The position numbers and the translations under genes were made by a program. A stretch of 64,000 bases of DNA, from NCBI GenBank assembly GCA_965223775.1, contig OZ245021.1, forward strand, positions 2,232,001-2,296,000, written 5' to 3'. The DNA is from JAJDXW01 sp965223775. Its GTDB lineage: Bacteria; Pseudomonadota; Gammaproteobacteria; HK1. Shown piece after piece: positions 35,018 through 43,442 of this stretch. How positions within the stretch are numbered: position 1 is the first letter of the stretch; each line of letters starts with the position of its first letter. A model generated the notes under the pieces. It ran no database searches, had not been told where the DNA came from, and saw only the letters and a program-made list of their open reading frames with translations.

Positions 35018-35312
35018 GACGGTTCTCCTCGTTCTCCCACACGGTGTTGGCGATCGCCGCAGGCGACGACACGCGCAGCAGGCGCCGGACTTGGCTGGCG
35101 GCCTCCGCGATCACGGCGTCGGCGATAGGCAGTTCCACCCTGGTGGACGAAGGCGGCGGCCGCGGGCCGGTGCGGTTGCACCCAGCTCCGGCCATGGCCA
35201 GGGCGCCGCGCAGACCGTGGAAGCGCAGCGCGGCGATGGCGTTGCTGTTGCCGCCCGACAGCCAGAGCCCTCGCCAGCTCTCGTAAGTCTTCCAGGCGTC
35301 CTCGCGCATCAT
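35010..35312 (-). CDS. Small protein of the recombinase operon (100 aa)
   Basis: It overlaps the HTH gene upstream (by four bases) and the recombinase downstream (by eight bases), so the three are translationally coupled. Sequence: MMREDAWKTYESWRGLWLSGGNSNAIAALRFHGLRGALAMAG, then a C-terminal helix. No domain is recognised. The coupling suggests an accessory factor of recombination. Confidence 0.65.
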   Translation of the reverse strand: MMREDAWKTYESWRGLWLSGGNSNAIAALRFHGLRGALAMAGAGCNRTGPRPPPSSTRVELPIADAVIAEAASQVRRLLRVSSPAAIANTVWENEENRHA

Positions 35313-35788
35313 GGTCCGGGTTCCAGCGGTTTTTTTTGAACCCGCTCCAGTGCCTTCTCGAGACCGCGCGGATGCACCCTGACGCCGAACTCGGCTTCGA
35401 TCAGCGGCGCCAGCCGGCGCGCTCCCACACGTCCGTGCAGGGCCCTGTAGTCCTCGACGAAGCGCAGTATCTCCGGGCTGATCTTGTGCGGCCCTCGCGG
35501 CCCGCGCCGTGCCGGGATGAGTTCCTGCAGCCCGCCCCCGTCGAACGCCTTGACCATGCGGAAGCAGGTCGGCCGCGAGACCCCGAACCGTGCCGCCGCC
35601 TGCGCGAGGGTGGCCTCGCCCAGCCGAACCACCCGGACCATCTCGTAGCGGACCTGGAGCAGGTCGCGGGCGTCGAAGAACTCGCCCACCGCGAACATCG
35701 GGTCGCTGACCCTTTCCGGCGTCCGGTTGAGGGTGCCGGCCTCCCTGAGCCGGTCCTGCTTCTCGGTGTCGTCGCGACGGTCTGCCAT
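35309..35788 (-). CDS. HTH protein of the recombinase operon
   Basis: The ATG at 35788 follows GGAGG and gives 159 aa; the frame is open further but upstream residues lack the family look. The core helix-turn-helix is ATLAQAAARFGVSRPTCFRMVKAF, followed by GGLQELIPARRGPRGPHKISPEILRFVEDY, the arrangement of helix-turn-helix (IS-type) DNA-binding proteins. It is the first gene of a three-gene operon ending in the recombinase and may bind element ends or regulate the operon. Confidence 0.75.
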   Translation of the reverse strand: MADRRDDTEKQDRLREAGTLNRTPERVSDPMFAVGEFFDARDLLQVRYEMVRVVRLGEATLAQAAARFGVSRPTCFRMVKAFDGGGLQELIPARRGPRGPHKISPEILRFVEDYRALHGRVGARRLAPLIEAEFGVRVHPRGLEKALERVQKKPLEPGP

Positions 35789-35961
35789 GGCGGTGCGGTC
35801 CTCCGAGATAGTTTCAATAATTAATACGCTATCTCTCGCCACCAAGTCAACCATCGATCCCGATGGCTTCGCTTCATATGAAGGGATACCAGCTATTATC
35901 TGGCATTCCATACCCGGAACAGCCGTGCATGAGCGCCCTAATTTCTGAGCATATAGCGCCA

Positions 35962-36237
35962 TTATTTCTGATTACGCTCGACCGCGGGTGCGCGGAGTGA
36001 ATCCACAATCGCGCGAAGCACAATCAGGTCGTCCCCCCGGAACAGGCAGCGGCCCAACGCAACGCGCTCGAAGTCGTCCACCTGCCGCAGGGACGTCCAG
36101 GAAACCGGCACGCTGACGAGGGTTGGGCTGGCCGAGCCGTCCGCGAAGTAGCGAACAATCGCTCTCTTGCATCCGCCCACACGGTCGTAAATCCGAACCG
36201 TTTGGCCCCTGAGCGGATGAAACGGGTGGGTGATCAC
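35962..36237 (-). CDS. DUF5372-like protein
   Basis: A 91-aa protein with a GTG start at 36237 (AGGA upstream). It begins MITHPFHPLRGQTVRIYDRVGG and continues SLRQVDDFERVALGRCLFRGDDLIVLRAIVDSL. The THPFHPLxG opening and the LFRxDDLL-type end are characteristic of DUF5372, small proteins encoded beside serine recombinases of this transposon group. It lies 173 bases upstream of the HTH gene on the same strand. Confidence 0.7.
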   Translation of the reverse strand: MITHPFHPLRGQTVRIYDRVGGCKRAIVRYFADGSASPTLVSVPVSWTSLRQVDDFERVALGRCLFRGDDLIVLRAIVDSLRAPAVERNQK

Positions 36238-36297
36238 AACGTCCTGAAGATCACCCTCTTCGTCGGAACTGCCTGCATTTGGAAACGGTAGATAAGC

Positions 36298-36635
36298 AGA
36301 CCGGCGAGCGGGTCGACAAGACCGAGTGGCACCGCATCGTCACCTTCCAGGACGGGCTCATCGACATGTTCGAGAAGCACGCCAGGAAGGGCCGCCTGGT
36401 CTACGTCGCGGGCAAGCTCCAGACCCGGCGCTGGTCGAAGCCCGGCGAGGACGGCGACCGCTTCTCGACCGAGATCCTCCTGGTCCCGGGCGGACGCGTC
36501 CAGTTCCTCGACAAGCCGAACGGCGCGAACGGGAACGGCTCGGGTCAGCCGGCGACGGAGCCCGCGAACGGCCCGGCGATGCCGGCCGGCGGCACCCCGG
36601 CGTCCTCCGACCTGGACGATGACATCCCGTTCTAG
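36298..36635 (+). pseudogene. ssb copy 1, 3' part
   Basis: The frame continues an SSB from QTGERVDKTEWHRIVTFQDGLIDMFEKHARKGRLVYVAGKLQTRRW through a Gly/Ala/Pro linker to the acidic tip DLDDDIPF. It lacks its own start region: an ATG at 36279 precedes it by chance and would give a protein missing the first three strands of the OB fold. The missing N-terminus is at 32003. A terminator follows at 36691. Confidence 0.8.
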
Positions 36636-36690
36636 GAATGTGATTTCCCGTTGTTATTCAACGGGTTACGTCTCTCCTCCCTCCCACCTC

Positions 36691-36725
36691 GGGGACCGGC
36701 GCTTCGGCGTCGGTCCCCCCTTTTT
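36691..36725 (+). terminator. Terminator after ssb copy 1
   Basis: GGGGACCGGCGC, loop TTCG, and a complementary arm ending GGTCCCC are followed by CCTTTTT. It is the sister of the hairpin at 32872. Confidence 0.75.
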
Positions 36726-36804
36726 GCAGACCGCTTCGAGTCCTCCCGCCGGAGTCCGAGCCGAGCGCCCATGCGGGCGTCTGCTTCGCACCTGGAGAGA
36801 GAGT

Positions 36805-37374
36805 ATGCCGCGCGACACCGACAGCATCTTCGCCCACGGGGCCGTCATCGTCCCCGATTTCGTCACCCCCGCCGAGGAGGCGCGCATCCTCCTTCGCATC
36901 GCCGGCGCGCCGTGGATGACCGACATCGGCCGCCGCGTGCAGCACTACGGCTACCGCTACGACTACCGGGGCTCGTCCCGGCCGGTTCCGGTCGCGCCGT
37001 TTCCCCGGTGGGCCGCGGCGATGGCCGAGCGCCTGCGGGCGCACTTCGGCGGGGCGCTCCCGGTGCAGTGCATCGTGAACGAGTACCGTCCCGGACAGGG
37101 TATCGGGATGCACGCCGACCATCGCGACTTCGGCCCCACGGTCGCCTCGCTATCGCTCGGCGCCTCGTGGCCGATGCGCTTCCGCCGCCGCGACACCCGC
37201 CCCTACGCCCGCGACGGCCTGCCCGGCGACGAGGTCGCGGTGCTCCCCCGCCGCTCGGTCCTCGTCCTCGCCGCGGACGCGCGCCATCGCTTCATGCATG
37301 GCATCGACCGCGCCGACACCGCCGGCGAGACCGTGACCCGCCTCTCCGCCACTTTCCGCACCCTCGCGCCGTAG
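36805..37374 (+). CDS. AlkB-like Fe(II)/2-oxoglutarate dioxygenase
   Basis: A 189-aa protein with every AlkB residue in place: nucleotide-flip region RVQHYGYRYDY, substrate NEYRPGQGIGMHADHRDFGP, iron ligands H103, D105 and H165 (HxD...H in HRFMHGI), and the 2-oxoglutarate-binding R179-x5-R185 in RLSATFR. AlkB enzymes remove methyl groups from damaged bases, preferably in single-stranded DNA or RNA, which suits an element transferred as a single strand. AlkB homologues on phages and plasmids are known. GAGAGAG precedes the start. Confidence 0.87.
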   Translation: MPRDTDSIFAHGAVIVPDFVTPAEEARILLRIAGAPWMTDIGRRVQHYGYRYDYRGSSRPVPVAPFPRWAAAMAERLRAHFGGALPVQCIVNEYRPGQGIGMHADHRDFGPTVASLSLGASWPMRFRRRDTRPYARDGLPGDEVAVLPRRSVLVLAADARHRFMHGIDRADTAGETVTRLSATFRTLAP

Positions 37375-37763
37375 CGCGTCCGCCGGGCGCCCGGCATCGG
37401 GAGCGCGCGGACCCTGACCGCTTTCCGGCGAGCCGCAAGTCTCTTCCGGGCGCATCCCTTCGGGACCGCGCTCTCGTGCTCCGCATCGAGCCGAGCGGCG
37501 CTCGTCTAGACCCTGCCGGGCTTCGATCGCTTGCGCGGGGGGCTTGCGCCCCCCCCAAAGGGTCCCCCCCGCGGCCCTCGCGCTTCGCGCGAGGGGTGGA
37601 GTGCGCCTCTCATCACCGGCAATCCCCATCCTCGCACGCGTGCTCGGCTCGTCAACGGCTTCGCCGTCCGCTCGCGCGGCCCTCGCGGGTGACGAGCCCT
37701 GCGCGCGCGTGTCTCCGATGGATTGCCGGTGATGCGGCCGGCGCTCACTCGGAGGATGCCCTC
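37375..37763. other. GC-rich gap without recognised gene
   Basis: About 390 bases, rich in CGC/GCG runs, with a GGGGGGCTTGCGCCCCCC hairpin near 37535-37555. Long frames here are by-products. Nothing else recognised. Confidence 0.4.
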
Positions 37764-37967
37764 ATGACGACCGACAAAATCACGCTCCGCAGCGTCGAGA
37801 CCGACGACGGCCTGCGCTGGACCGTCGCGCTCAATCTCTCGACCGACGAAGAACACCTGCTCTTCGGCCTCACGCTCCTCGCCGGCGAGCCCTACGACTC
37901 CATGCTCGACGCCGCCACCGCCGTCGCCGACGCCATCGCCTTCGACCTCCACCTCGCCCGGCTCTGA
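37764..37967 (+). CDS. Small hypothetical protein (67 aa)
   Basis: It starts shortly after CGGAGGATG. The sequence MTTDKITLRSVETDDGLRWTVALNLSTDEEHLLFGLTLLAGEPYDSMLDAATAVADAIAFDLHLARL is well balanced and reads like a folded domain. No family is assigned. Confidence 0.55.
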   Translation: MTTDKITLRSVETDDGLRWTVALNLSTDEEHLLFGLTLLAGEPYDSMLDAATAVADAIAFDLHLARL

Positions 37968-38084
37968 GCCGGGCGGCGCGCTTCGCGCCGAGTGAGGAGA
38001 AGTGCTTCGCGAGGGCGAGCGGGAACGGCATCGAGAGAGTCCGGACCCGACCGTCTCCGACTGCACCACACGGGAGAGCCTGAC

Positions 38085-38492
38085 ATGAGCCAAGTCTTCG
38101 ACCGCCTGCTCTGCGCGAGCGCCAACGGCGAGCGCGCGCCCATCGACGCCGACGATGTGCGCGAGCTCCTCGACCTTTACGAACGCACGCCCGGCGAGCA
38201 CCCGAAGCCGGAGGGGCCGTTCCACCTGAACGAGTACCTGGCGAACCGCGCGTACGGCGGGCCGGAGGAAGGCGGGTGGTGGTACGACACCGGCGCGTTC
38301 GTCGCCTGCCACGGCACGTACCCGACCGTGGACGATGCGGCCGCGGCCCGCGATGCGAAGGGGTCCTGGCTCGCCGGCCGGCGGCAGGGGCGCCACGACC
38401 CGTCCTCGGTGCTCTGCACCGGGTGGCCGGAGCTCCGCATCGAGCCGCGCGCCGGCGCGGATTTCCCGCGCACCCGGCCGCACTACGAGTGA
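38085..38492 (+). CDS. Hypothetical protein (135 aa)
   Basis: It starts behind GGGAGAG. Soluble: VFDRLLCASANGERAPIDADDVRELLDLYERTPGEHPKPEGPFHLNEYLANRAYGG, then GGWWYDTGAFVACHGTYPTVDDAAAARDAKGSW. No recognised motif; codon use supports it. Confidence 0.6.
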   Translation: MSQVFDRLLCASANGERAPIDADDVRELLDLYERTPGEHPKPEGPFHLNEYLANRAYGGPEEGGWWYDTGAFVACHGTYPTVDDAAAARDAKGSWLAGRRQGRHDPSSVLCTGWPELRIEPRAGADFPRTRPHYE

Positions 38493-38713
38493 GACGGGAA
38501 CCGGCAGGGGGGCGGCGCATCGGCGCCGCTCCCCCCCTTTGCCGGCGGTCTCGAGTCCGTCCCCGTTCGGGCATCGCGCCCGCGCTTCGCGCAGGCCGCT
38601 CGCCCTCCGGCGCCGGCGAGAGCCGGAGCTTGGCCGGTATCGGGGCGTTCCCGCCAAGGCCCGAGGAGTCCCGTCATGCCAAGACCGTTCTTCCCGTCCA
38701 CCGGAGGTGCGCC

Positions 38714-39682
38714 GTGAACGCGGCCGCCATCGCCGCCGCGCTCGGGCGCTGCGCCGAGGCGGTGTGCCGCCACTATCTTCCCCATGGCCGACGCCAGGGC
38801 CGCTACTGGGTCGCGGGCGACCTCGACGGCGCCCGCGGACGCTCGCTCTACGTCCGCCTTGCCCCACCCGGCACGCCGGGGAAGTGGACCGACGCCGCCG
38901 AAGGGACGCACGGTGACCTGCTCGACATCATCCGCTATCGCACGGGCGCGCCGACGCTGCGCGCGGCGCTCGACGAGGCCCGCGCCTTCCTCGCCCTGCC
39001 GGCTGCGCCGGCCGCGGGCGAGGGCGCTTCCTACGACGCCACCGAGGCGGCGCGCCGCCTGTGGCGGCGTTGCCGCGCCATCGACGGCACGCACGCGGAG
39101 AAGTACTTGCGCGCCCGGGGGCTCGCGCGCTGCCGCTTCTCCTGCTTGCGCTTCCACTCCGAGCTTCGCTATCGCGAAGGCTCGTCGGTGCGCCGCCTGC
39201 CGGCGCTGGTCGCCGCCGTGACCGGCGACGACGGCGCCGTCACCGGCGTGCAGCGCACCTGGCTCGACCCCCGCTCGCCCGCCAAGGCGGGCGTCGCGGC
39301 GCCTCGCAAGGCGCTCGGGCGCATCTACGGCCACGCCGTGCGCTTCGGGCGCCCCGCCGACGGAGCTTCGCTCCTCGTCGGCGAGGGCATCGAGACCGTG
39401 CTCTCGCTCGTCACCGCGGTGCCCGAGATCACCGCCGCCGCCGCGCTCTCCGCCGGGAGCCTCGGCGCATTCGCGCCTCCGCCCGGCATCGCGCGACTCG
39501 TCATCGCCCGCGACAACGACGGGGAGGGGGAGCAGGCGGCGGAACGCCTCGCCCGGCGCTGCGCGCGGGCGGGCGTCGCCGCCCTCGTCGTCGTCCCGGA
39601 GGGCGACGACTTCAACGACGACTTGGTCGCGCTCGGTCCCGACACGCTCGGTGCCCGGATGCGACGGCACTTCGTCCGGTGA
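38714..39682 (+). CDS. Toprim-domain protein (primase-like)
   Basis: A GTG start with GGAGG seven bases upstream gives 322 aa. The N-terminal part (RYWVAGDLDGARGRSLYVRLAPPGTPGKWTDAAEGTHGDLLDIIR) is the DUF7146-type region found before Toprim in plasmid and phage proteins. The Toprim domain has LLVGEGIETVLSL (catalytic Glu, about 220) and VIARDNDGEGEQAAERLA (DxD, about 263). Such proteins resemble primase/topoisomerase catalytic cores and often lack a zinc finger; it may prime DNA synthesis on the transferred strand or act as a nuclease. Confidence 0.85.
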   Translation: MNAAAIAAALGRCAEAVCRHYLPHGRRQGRYWVAGDLDGARGRSLYVRLAPPGTPGKWTDAAEGTHGDLLDIIRYRTGAPTLRAALDEARAFLALPAAPAAGEGASYDATEAARRLWRRCRAIDGTHAEKYLRARGLARCRFSCLRFHSELRYREGSSVRRLPALVAAVTGDDGAVTGVQRTWLDPRSPAKAGVAAPRKALGRIYGHAVRFGRPADGASLLVGEGIETVLSLVTAVPEITAAAALSAGSLGAFAPPPGIARLVIARDNDGEGEQAAERLARRCARAGVAALVVVPEGDDFNDDLVALGPDTLGARMRRHFVR

Positions 39683-39733
39683 GAGGGCGCGCGAAGCCGA
39701 CGGGAGGGCGAATCGGGAATGAGGAGAGAGTCG

Positions 39734-40276
39734 ATGTCCCCACTCACCTACGCCGGCATCGGGGCGCGGAAGACGCCCGGGCCCGTGCTCGCCGTCATGC
39801 GCCGCATGGCCTGGTATCTCGCGTCGAAGGGCTGGCACCTGCACACCGGCGGCGCCGACGGGGCCGACAGAGCGTTCGCCGAGGGCTCGCCGAGCTTGCG
39901 CACCGTCTTCCTCCCCTGGCGCGGCTTCAACGGCTGGAGCGGCCCCGGAACCGTGTCGTTCGGGGACAGGGCGCTCGCCAAGCTCTACCCCTTCGCCGCC
40001 GCCCATCACGATGCGTGGGAGCGGTGCAGCCCCGCGGTACGCAAGCTCCACGCGCGCAACGTCGCCATCGTCGGCGGCGTCCCGAACGGCGAGCCGGTGC
40101 GCGCGGTCATCTGCTGGTCCGAGGCCGGGCGCGCGACCGGGGGCACGGGCCTCGCCATCCGCCTCGCACGCACCGCGGGCATCCCGGTGTTCAACCTCGC
40201 GACGGTGCATCCGCGCGACGTGTGCATCGCGATGAACCGGCTCGCCGCGGACCGTGGGGCGGGGGAGGCGGCATGA
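39734..40276 (+). CDS. DprA-like SLOG-domain protein
   Basis: A 180-aa Rossmann-like protein: YAGIGARKTPGPVLAVMRRMAWYLASKGWHLHTGGADGADRAFAEG is the typical SLOG/DprA-like nucleotide-binding start (GIGxRxTP and HTGGAxGAD). It ends with ATGGTGLAIRLARTAGIPVFNL. SLOG proteins bind nucleotides or nucleotide-derived ligands and are overrepresented in mobile elements and conflict systems. A second, unrelated SLOG protein lies at 41922. It is too short and diverged to be the chromosomal DprA itself. Confidence 0.8.
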   Translation: MSPLTYAGIGARKTPGPVLAVMRRMAWYLASKGWHLHTGGADGADRAFAEGSPSLRTVFLPWRGFNGWSGPGTVSFGDRALAKLYPFAAAHHDAWERCSPAVRKLHARNVAIVGGVPNGEPVRAVICWSEAGRATGGTGLAIRLARTAGIPVFNLATVHPRDVCIAMNRLAADRGAGEAA

Positions 40277-40491
40277 ACGCCGGAACAGCCCCCGCTCGGG
40301 GCGTTGGTGCCCTCCCAACCGTTCACGCCCTTCTCGCTACTGGGGCCAGCGTGTCACACGTCCTCGCACCGTCAACCCGCCTGCGGCGGGTCCTCCACTT
40401 CGTTCCGGCCGCTTGCGCGGTGACGCCACTGCGGGCGCGCGCCACTTCTGCCCCAGTAGCCGAAGGGCTCCCAGCAACGAAGGAGAGGACC

Positions 40492-40800
40492 ATGCCGCAC
40501 GCCATCGCCAATCTGAAGCACGAACCCGACGCCGTGAGGAACGGCGCGGTGCGCATCGACCGCCGCACCGAGTGGGGGAACGAATTCGTCATCGGGCGCG
40601 ATGGAACCCGCGACGAGGTCATCGCACTCTACCGCGCCGAGCTCTGGCGGCGCATCCGCGCCGGCGAGGTCTCGCTCGACGAGCTCGCGGCCCTCCACGG
40701 CAAGCGCCTCGCCTGCCACTGCGCGCCACTCCCGTGCCACGGCGAGGTCCTCGCGCGCGCCGCCGCCTGGGCCGCCGCCGAGCTCGTCTCCCGCCGCTGA
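40492..40800 (+). CDS. DUF4326 family protein
   Basis: A 102-aa protein: VRIDRRTEWGNEFVIGRDGTRDEVIALYRAELWRRI, then LAALHGKRLACHCAPLPCHGEVLARAAAW. The pattern WGNPFVIG...LxGKxLxCxCxPxPCHGxVL is DUF4326, common on phages and plasmids. The CHCxxxPCHG cluster could bind metal. Function unknown; it sits between two SLOG genes. GAAGGAGAGG precedes the start. Confidence 0.85.
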   Translation: MPHAIANLKHEPDAVRNGAVRIDRRTEWGNEFVIGRDGTRDEVIALYRAELWRRIRAGEVSLDELAALHGKRLACHCAPLPCHGEVLARAAAWAAAELVSRR

Positions 40801-40954
40801 GCCCCACACGCGTCGCAACCGCCCGCGCTCGCCGCGCGCTTCGCGCCCGCCTTGCGCTTCTCGGGAGGACGAGACGAGCGGGGCGGCGGGCAGGCCCGCA
40901 TGGAGGGAGAGGAGAGAGCCGATGGACGCGCTCGCGAACCCGAGGAGAACTCGC

Positions 40955-41386
40955 ATGGCCCCCCGATACGTCATCCGCACCATCGACGAGGACTGGATTG
41001 ACCTGTTCGATCCGCCGTCGCGCATCGACGACAAGCGCACGGCCTGGGAGGAGGCGAAGCGCCGCGTCCGCGCTTACCCCGAGTGCAAGACCGTCGTCAT
41101 CGACCGCCACACCGGCGTCATCCTCTGGCGGAGCGACCCCGACATCGCGCCGCGATACGAAGTCGTCGCGGTCGACGCCACGGTGTTCCATGCCCTGGAG
41201 ACGGACCTTCCCCTTCCGGCCGACATCCTCTCCTCGCACAAGGAGAAGGACGACGCCTGGACCGCCTTCTACGAGGCCATCAAGGAACCGGTGGGCAACG
41301 ACATCATCGTGCTGTGCGACGCGACGCACGTGCAGTCCATCCTCGCCTCCTCCGACGAGGACACCTACAACACCGATGCCGCGTGA
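40955..41386 (+). CDS. Hypothetical protein (143 aa)
   Basis: The start at 40955 follows GAGGAGA; an in-frame ATG at 40922 would add 11 residues but lacks so good a site. The protein reads APRYVIRTIDEDWIDLFDPPSRIDDKRTAWEEAKRRVRAYPECKTVVIDRHTGVILWRSD, then a helical C-terminus rich in Asp. No family is recognised. Confidence 0.6.
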   Translation: MAPRYVIRTIDEDWIDLFDPPSRIDDKRTAWEEAKRRVRAYPECKTVVIDRHTGVILWRSDPDIAPRYEVVAVDATVFHALETDLPLPADILSSHKEKDDAWTAFYEAIKEPVGNDIIVLCDATHVQSILASSDEDTYNTDAA

Positions 41387-41448
41387 ACGCGGTGGCTCCC
41401 GTTCGCCTTCGCAGGCGCGATGGGCGATGCGGCATCCACGGGAGAGAT

Positions 41449-41564
41449 TGGGCGCGTCGCTTCGCGACCGGGCTACCCTGTCGAGCCCGCTAAAGCGGTC
41501 TCGACCCTGCGGGCGGGTATCCCTCGCGCCTCCGCTCGCACGCTCGCTGCGCGCTCCGCTTGCC
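41449..41564. repeat. 116-bp intergenic direct repeat, copy 1
   Basis: The sequence beginning TGGGCGCGTCGCTTCGCGACC recurs at 46842-46957 in the same orientation with only scattered differences. The two copies bracket the DUF2493 gene and the transposition module. The stretch 41387-41921 otherwise holds no recognised gene. Confidence 0.8.
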
Positions 41565-41921
41565 AAGAAAGGCACATCCGTCAATGGGGAAAGGGGTACT
41601 CCTCCCGACGTATGCCCATTGTCCCACACGTGCTCAGTGCGCCAACCCCTTCGGGGTCCTCCACTCCGCTGACGCTCCGTTCCGGCCGGGACTCGCAGGG
41701 CAACGGCGCTGGCGCGCCTAGACCCGATGCGGCGCACGACCGTGGCTCGCTCGCTTCGCTCCCTGCGCCCGCACCACTCGCGCACCACATCGGGTCATGC
41801 CCTGCGGCCCCGGTGGCTCCCCTGCGCGCGCGTGAACCAATAGGCACACGTCGGAAGGCGAACGCCCCGGCGCTTCAAGGGCCGAAAGGCTCAACCCTCA
41901 CTCTTGCATCAGGAGAACGTC

Positions 41922-42839
41922 ATGTTCGATATCGACAACACTCAGTCCCAGTCAGTCACCGCCACCGTTTGCGAGAACGCGCAGCTCTACGGCGCGACGC
42001 CCGAGCGCGACGAGTTCGACCCCCGCGAGGTCTGGGACGCGGACGACGCGATGGACGCGGTGAGCGAAGCGTTCCGCATCATCGCAGAAGGCGTCGCACC
42101 GGACGGCTTCCAGCTCGCCGACGAGCGCGAGAGCCTGCTCTGGGGGTTCGTGAACACCTTCGACGCCCAGGTGCGGCGCCTCGACCGCAGCGTCGACCGG
42201 CTCAGCCCGGATCTGCGCGACCTCCAGCGCGAGCAGGACGGAACGGAAATCAAGTCCCGCGAGCTGGAGCTGGTGACGGACCGCGCACAGAACTTCGGCG
42301 ACCGGCGCGACGCGTTCGAGAAGATGCGCGACGCAGTAGCCGACGCCTACCGCGCAGAGACCGGCGACACCTGGCGACCGCGACGCGGCAGCAACGTCTC
42401 GCAGACCGGCAAGCTCACCTCGGCCGCCATCGACGCACGCGACTTCATGCGGGCGAGGAAGGACCGCGAGACCCGGGCGCACCTGCCCCAGGGAACGCTG
42501 GTCGCCATCGCGGGCGGCAAGAACGTCTCCGACGCAGGCGCCGTCATCAACCGCCTCGACAAGGCGAAGGCGAAGTACGACGACATCATCCTCGTGCACG
42601 GCGGCGGCCCCGGCGTCGAGCGCATCGCCGCACAGTGGGCCGAACGAAACGGGGTGCACCAGGTGGTGTGCAAGCCGGACTGGAACGCACACGGGCGGGC
42701 CGCTCCGTTCCGGCGCAACGACGAGCTGCTGAACCTCCTGCCGAAGGGCGTCATCGCGTTCCCCGGCTCCGGCATCACCGACAACCTGGTCGACAAGGCC
42801 GTCGCACTCGGCATCCCGGTGCAGCGCGTCGCAGCGTAG
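41922..42839 (+). CDS. DUF2493 / SLOG-family protein
   Basis: A 305-aa protein. The N-terminal 170 residues are helical and acidic (VSEAFRIIAEGVAPDGFQLADERESLLWGFVNTFDAQVRRLDRSVDRL). The C-terminal 120 residues are a DUF2493 (SLOG) domain: TLVAIAGGKNVSDAGAVINRLDKAKAKYDDIILVHGGGPGVERIAAQWAERNGV and KGVIAFPGSGITDNLVDKAVALGIPV. This domain is related to YpsA and DprA and is thought to bind nucleotide-like ligands. AGGAGAACG precedes the start and a strong terminator follows. Confidence 0.85.
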   Translation: MFDIDNTQSQSVTATVCENAQLYGATPERDEFDPREVWDADDAMDAVSEAFRIIAEGVAPDGFQLADERESLLWGFVNTFDAQVRRLDRSVDRLSPDLRDLQREQDGTEIKSRELELVTDRAQNFGDRRDAFEKMRDAVADAYRAETGDTWRPRRGSNVSQTGKLTSAAIDARDFMRARKDRETRAHLPQGTLVAIAGGKNVSDAGAVINRLDKAKAKYDDIILVHGGGPGVERIAAQWAERNGVHQVVCKPDWNAHGRAAPFRRNDELLNLLPKGVIAFPGSGITDNLVDKAVALGIPVQRVAA

Positions 42840-42855
42840 AGCGCATCGCCTCCAC

Positions 42856-42890
42856 GGGCCGCGTCGCTTCGGCGGCGCGGCCCTTTTTCT
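42856..42890 (+). terminator. Rho-independent terminator after DUF2493 gene
   Basis: GGGCCGCG pairs with CGCGGCCC around a short GC-rich loop and is followed by TTTTTCTTT. It ends the plus-strand run before the transposition module. Confidence 0.8.
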
Positions 42891-43268
42891 TTGGTCGGAC
42901 CCGAACGCCGCCGCCACCGCACGGCCCGCCTTCGCTTCGCGCGTCGCCTACGGCGCCGCGCTCCGCGGCGGCTCCGCCGCTCTTTCGCCGCACCACCTCG
43001 TGCAGTCGGCCATTCGCCAGCGGCAGCACGACCGTCTTCACCGCCATGACAGCCTCGGCGACTCCATGCAGCGCACGCCGCCGACGATACCGATTGTTGT
43101 TTCTCGCTTTCCCTCGTGAGATCCCCCCAGGAATTGCCCGCTCTGTTCCGTAGACGGATTGCCTGGGATGACGGAGCAATCGGGGGACCGGCCGGAGCCG
43201 TTGCCGTCGCCGTTCTCATGAATTGTTGTTGCAGAAGCGGTGAGGATGTGGGCGCGAAAGCGCCGAGT

Positions 43269-43317
43269 GTGGGCAAGGGGTGGGCAAGTGCGCAGCGCTT
43301 GTCCAGGCCTTGTCCAC
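43269..43317. promoter_or_regulatory. Phased dyad: two GTGGGCAAG and two inverted copies, 11-bp spacing
   Basis: GTGGGCAAG occurs at 43269-43277 and again at 43280-43288. Near-complementary CTTGTCCA occurs at 43298-43305 and CTTGTCCAC at 43309-43317. Both pairs are spaced 11 bases, one helical turn, around a GCGCAGCGC centre. This is the layout of a cooperative protein-binding site. It lies about 125 bases before the Zn-finger gene of the transposition module, so it may be an operator or the transposase-binding end. Confidence 0.6.
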
Positions 43318-43442
43318 GCGTTCCGTAGGACGGCGCTCGGTCCGCAGGACGCGTCCACATCGTCAGCGCTTGGCGCGGCGATGGTCGCCGCCGTAGTCTC
43401 GACACCCTTTGCGACGAGAGAGGAGTTGGCCCGCGCGGGGGG

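Larger units (their letters stand above)
32131..36297. mobile_element. Segment of about 4.2 kb inserted in ssb, with a serine-recombinase module
   Basis: The boundaries are deduced from where the two halves of ssb copy 1 stop matching SSB: after AACAAG near 32130 and before CAGACCGGCGAG at 36298. The segment contains a complete second ssb with its own leader and terminator, then four minus-strand genes: large serine recombinase, a 100-aa protein, an HTH protein and a DUF5372 protein. That quartet is a known association of recombinase-type transposons. The presence of ssb copy 2 inside means either that the element carries it or that a tandem ssb duplication was rearranged after insertion. No terminal inverted repeat was found, as expected for serine recombinases. 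Confidence 0.55.

Noticed and set aside
36279..36635. Independent short ssb gene starting at the ATG at 36279
   Set aside because: It would lack the first strands of the OB fold; the missing part lies at 32003, so it is a fragment.
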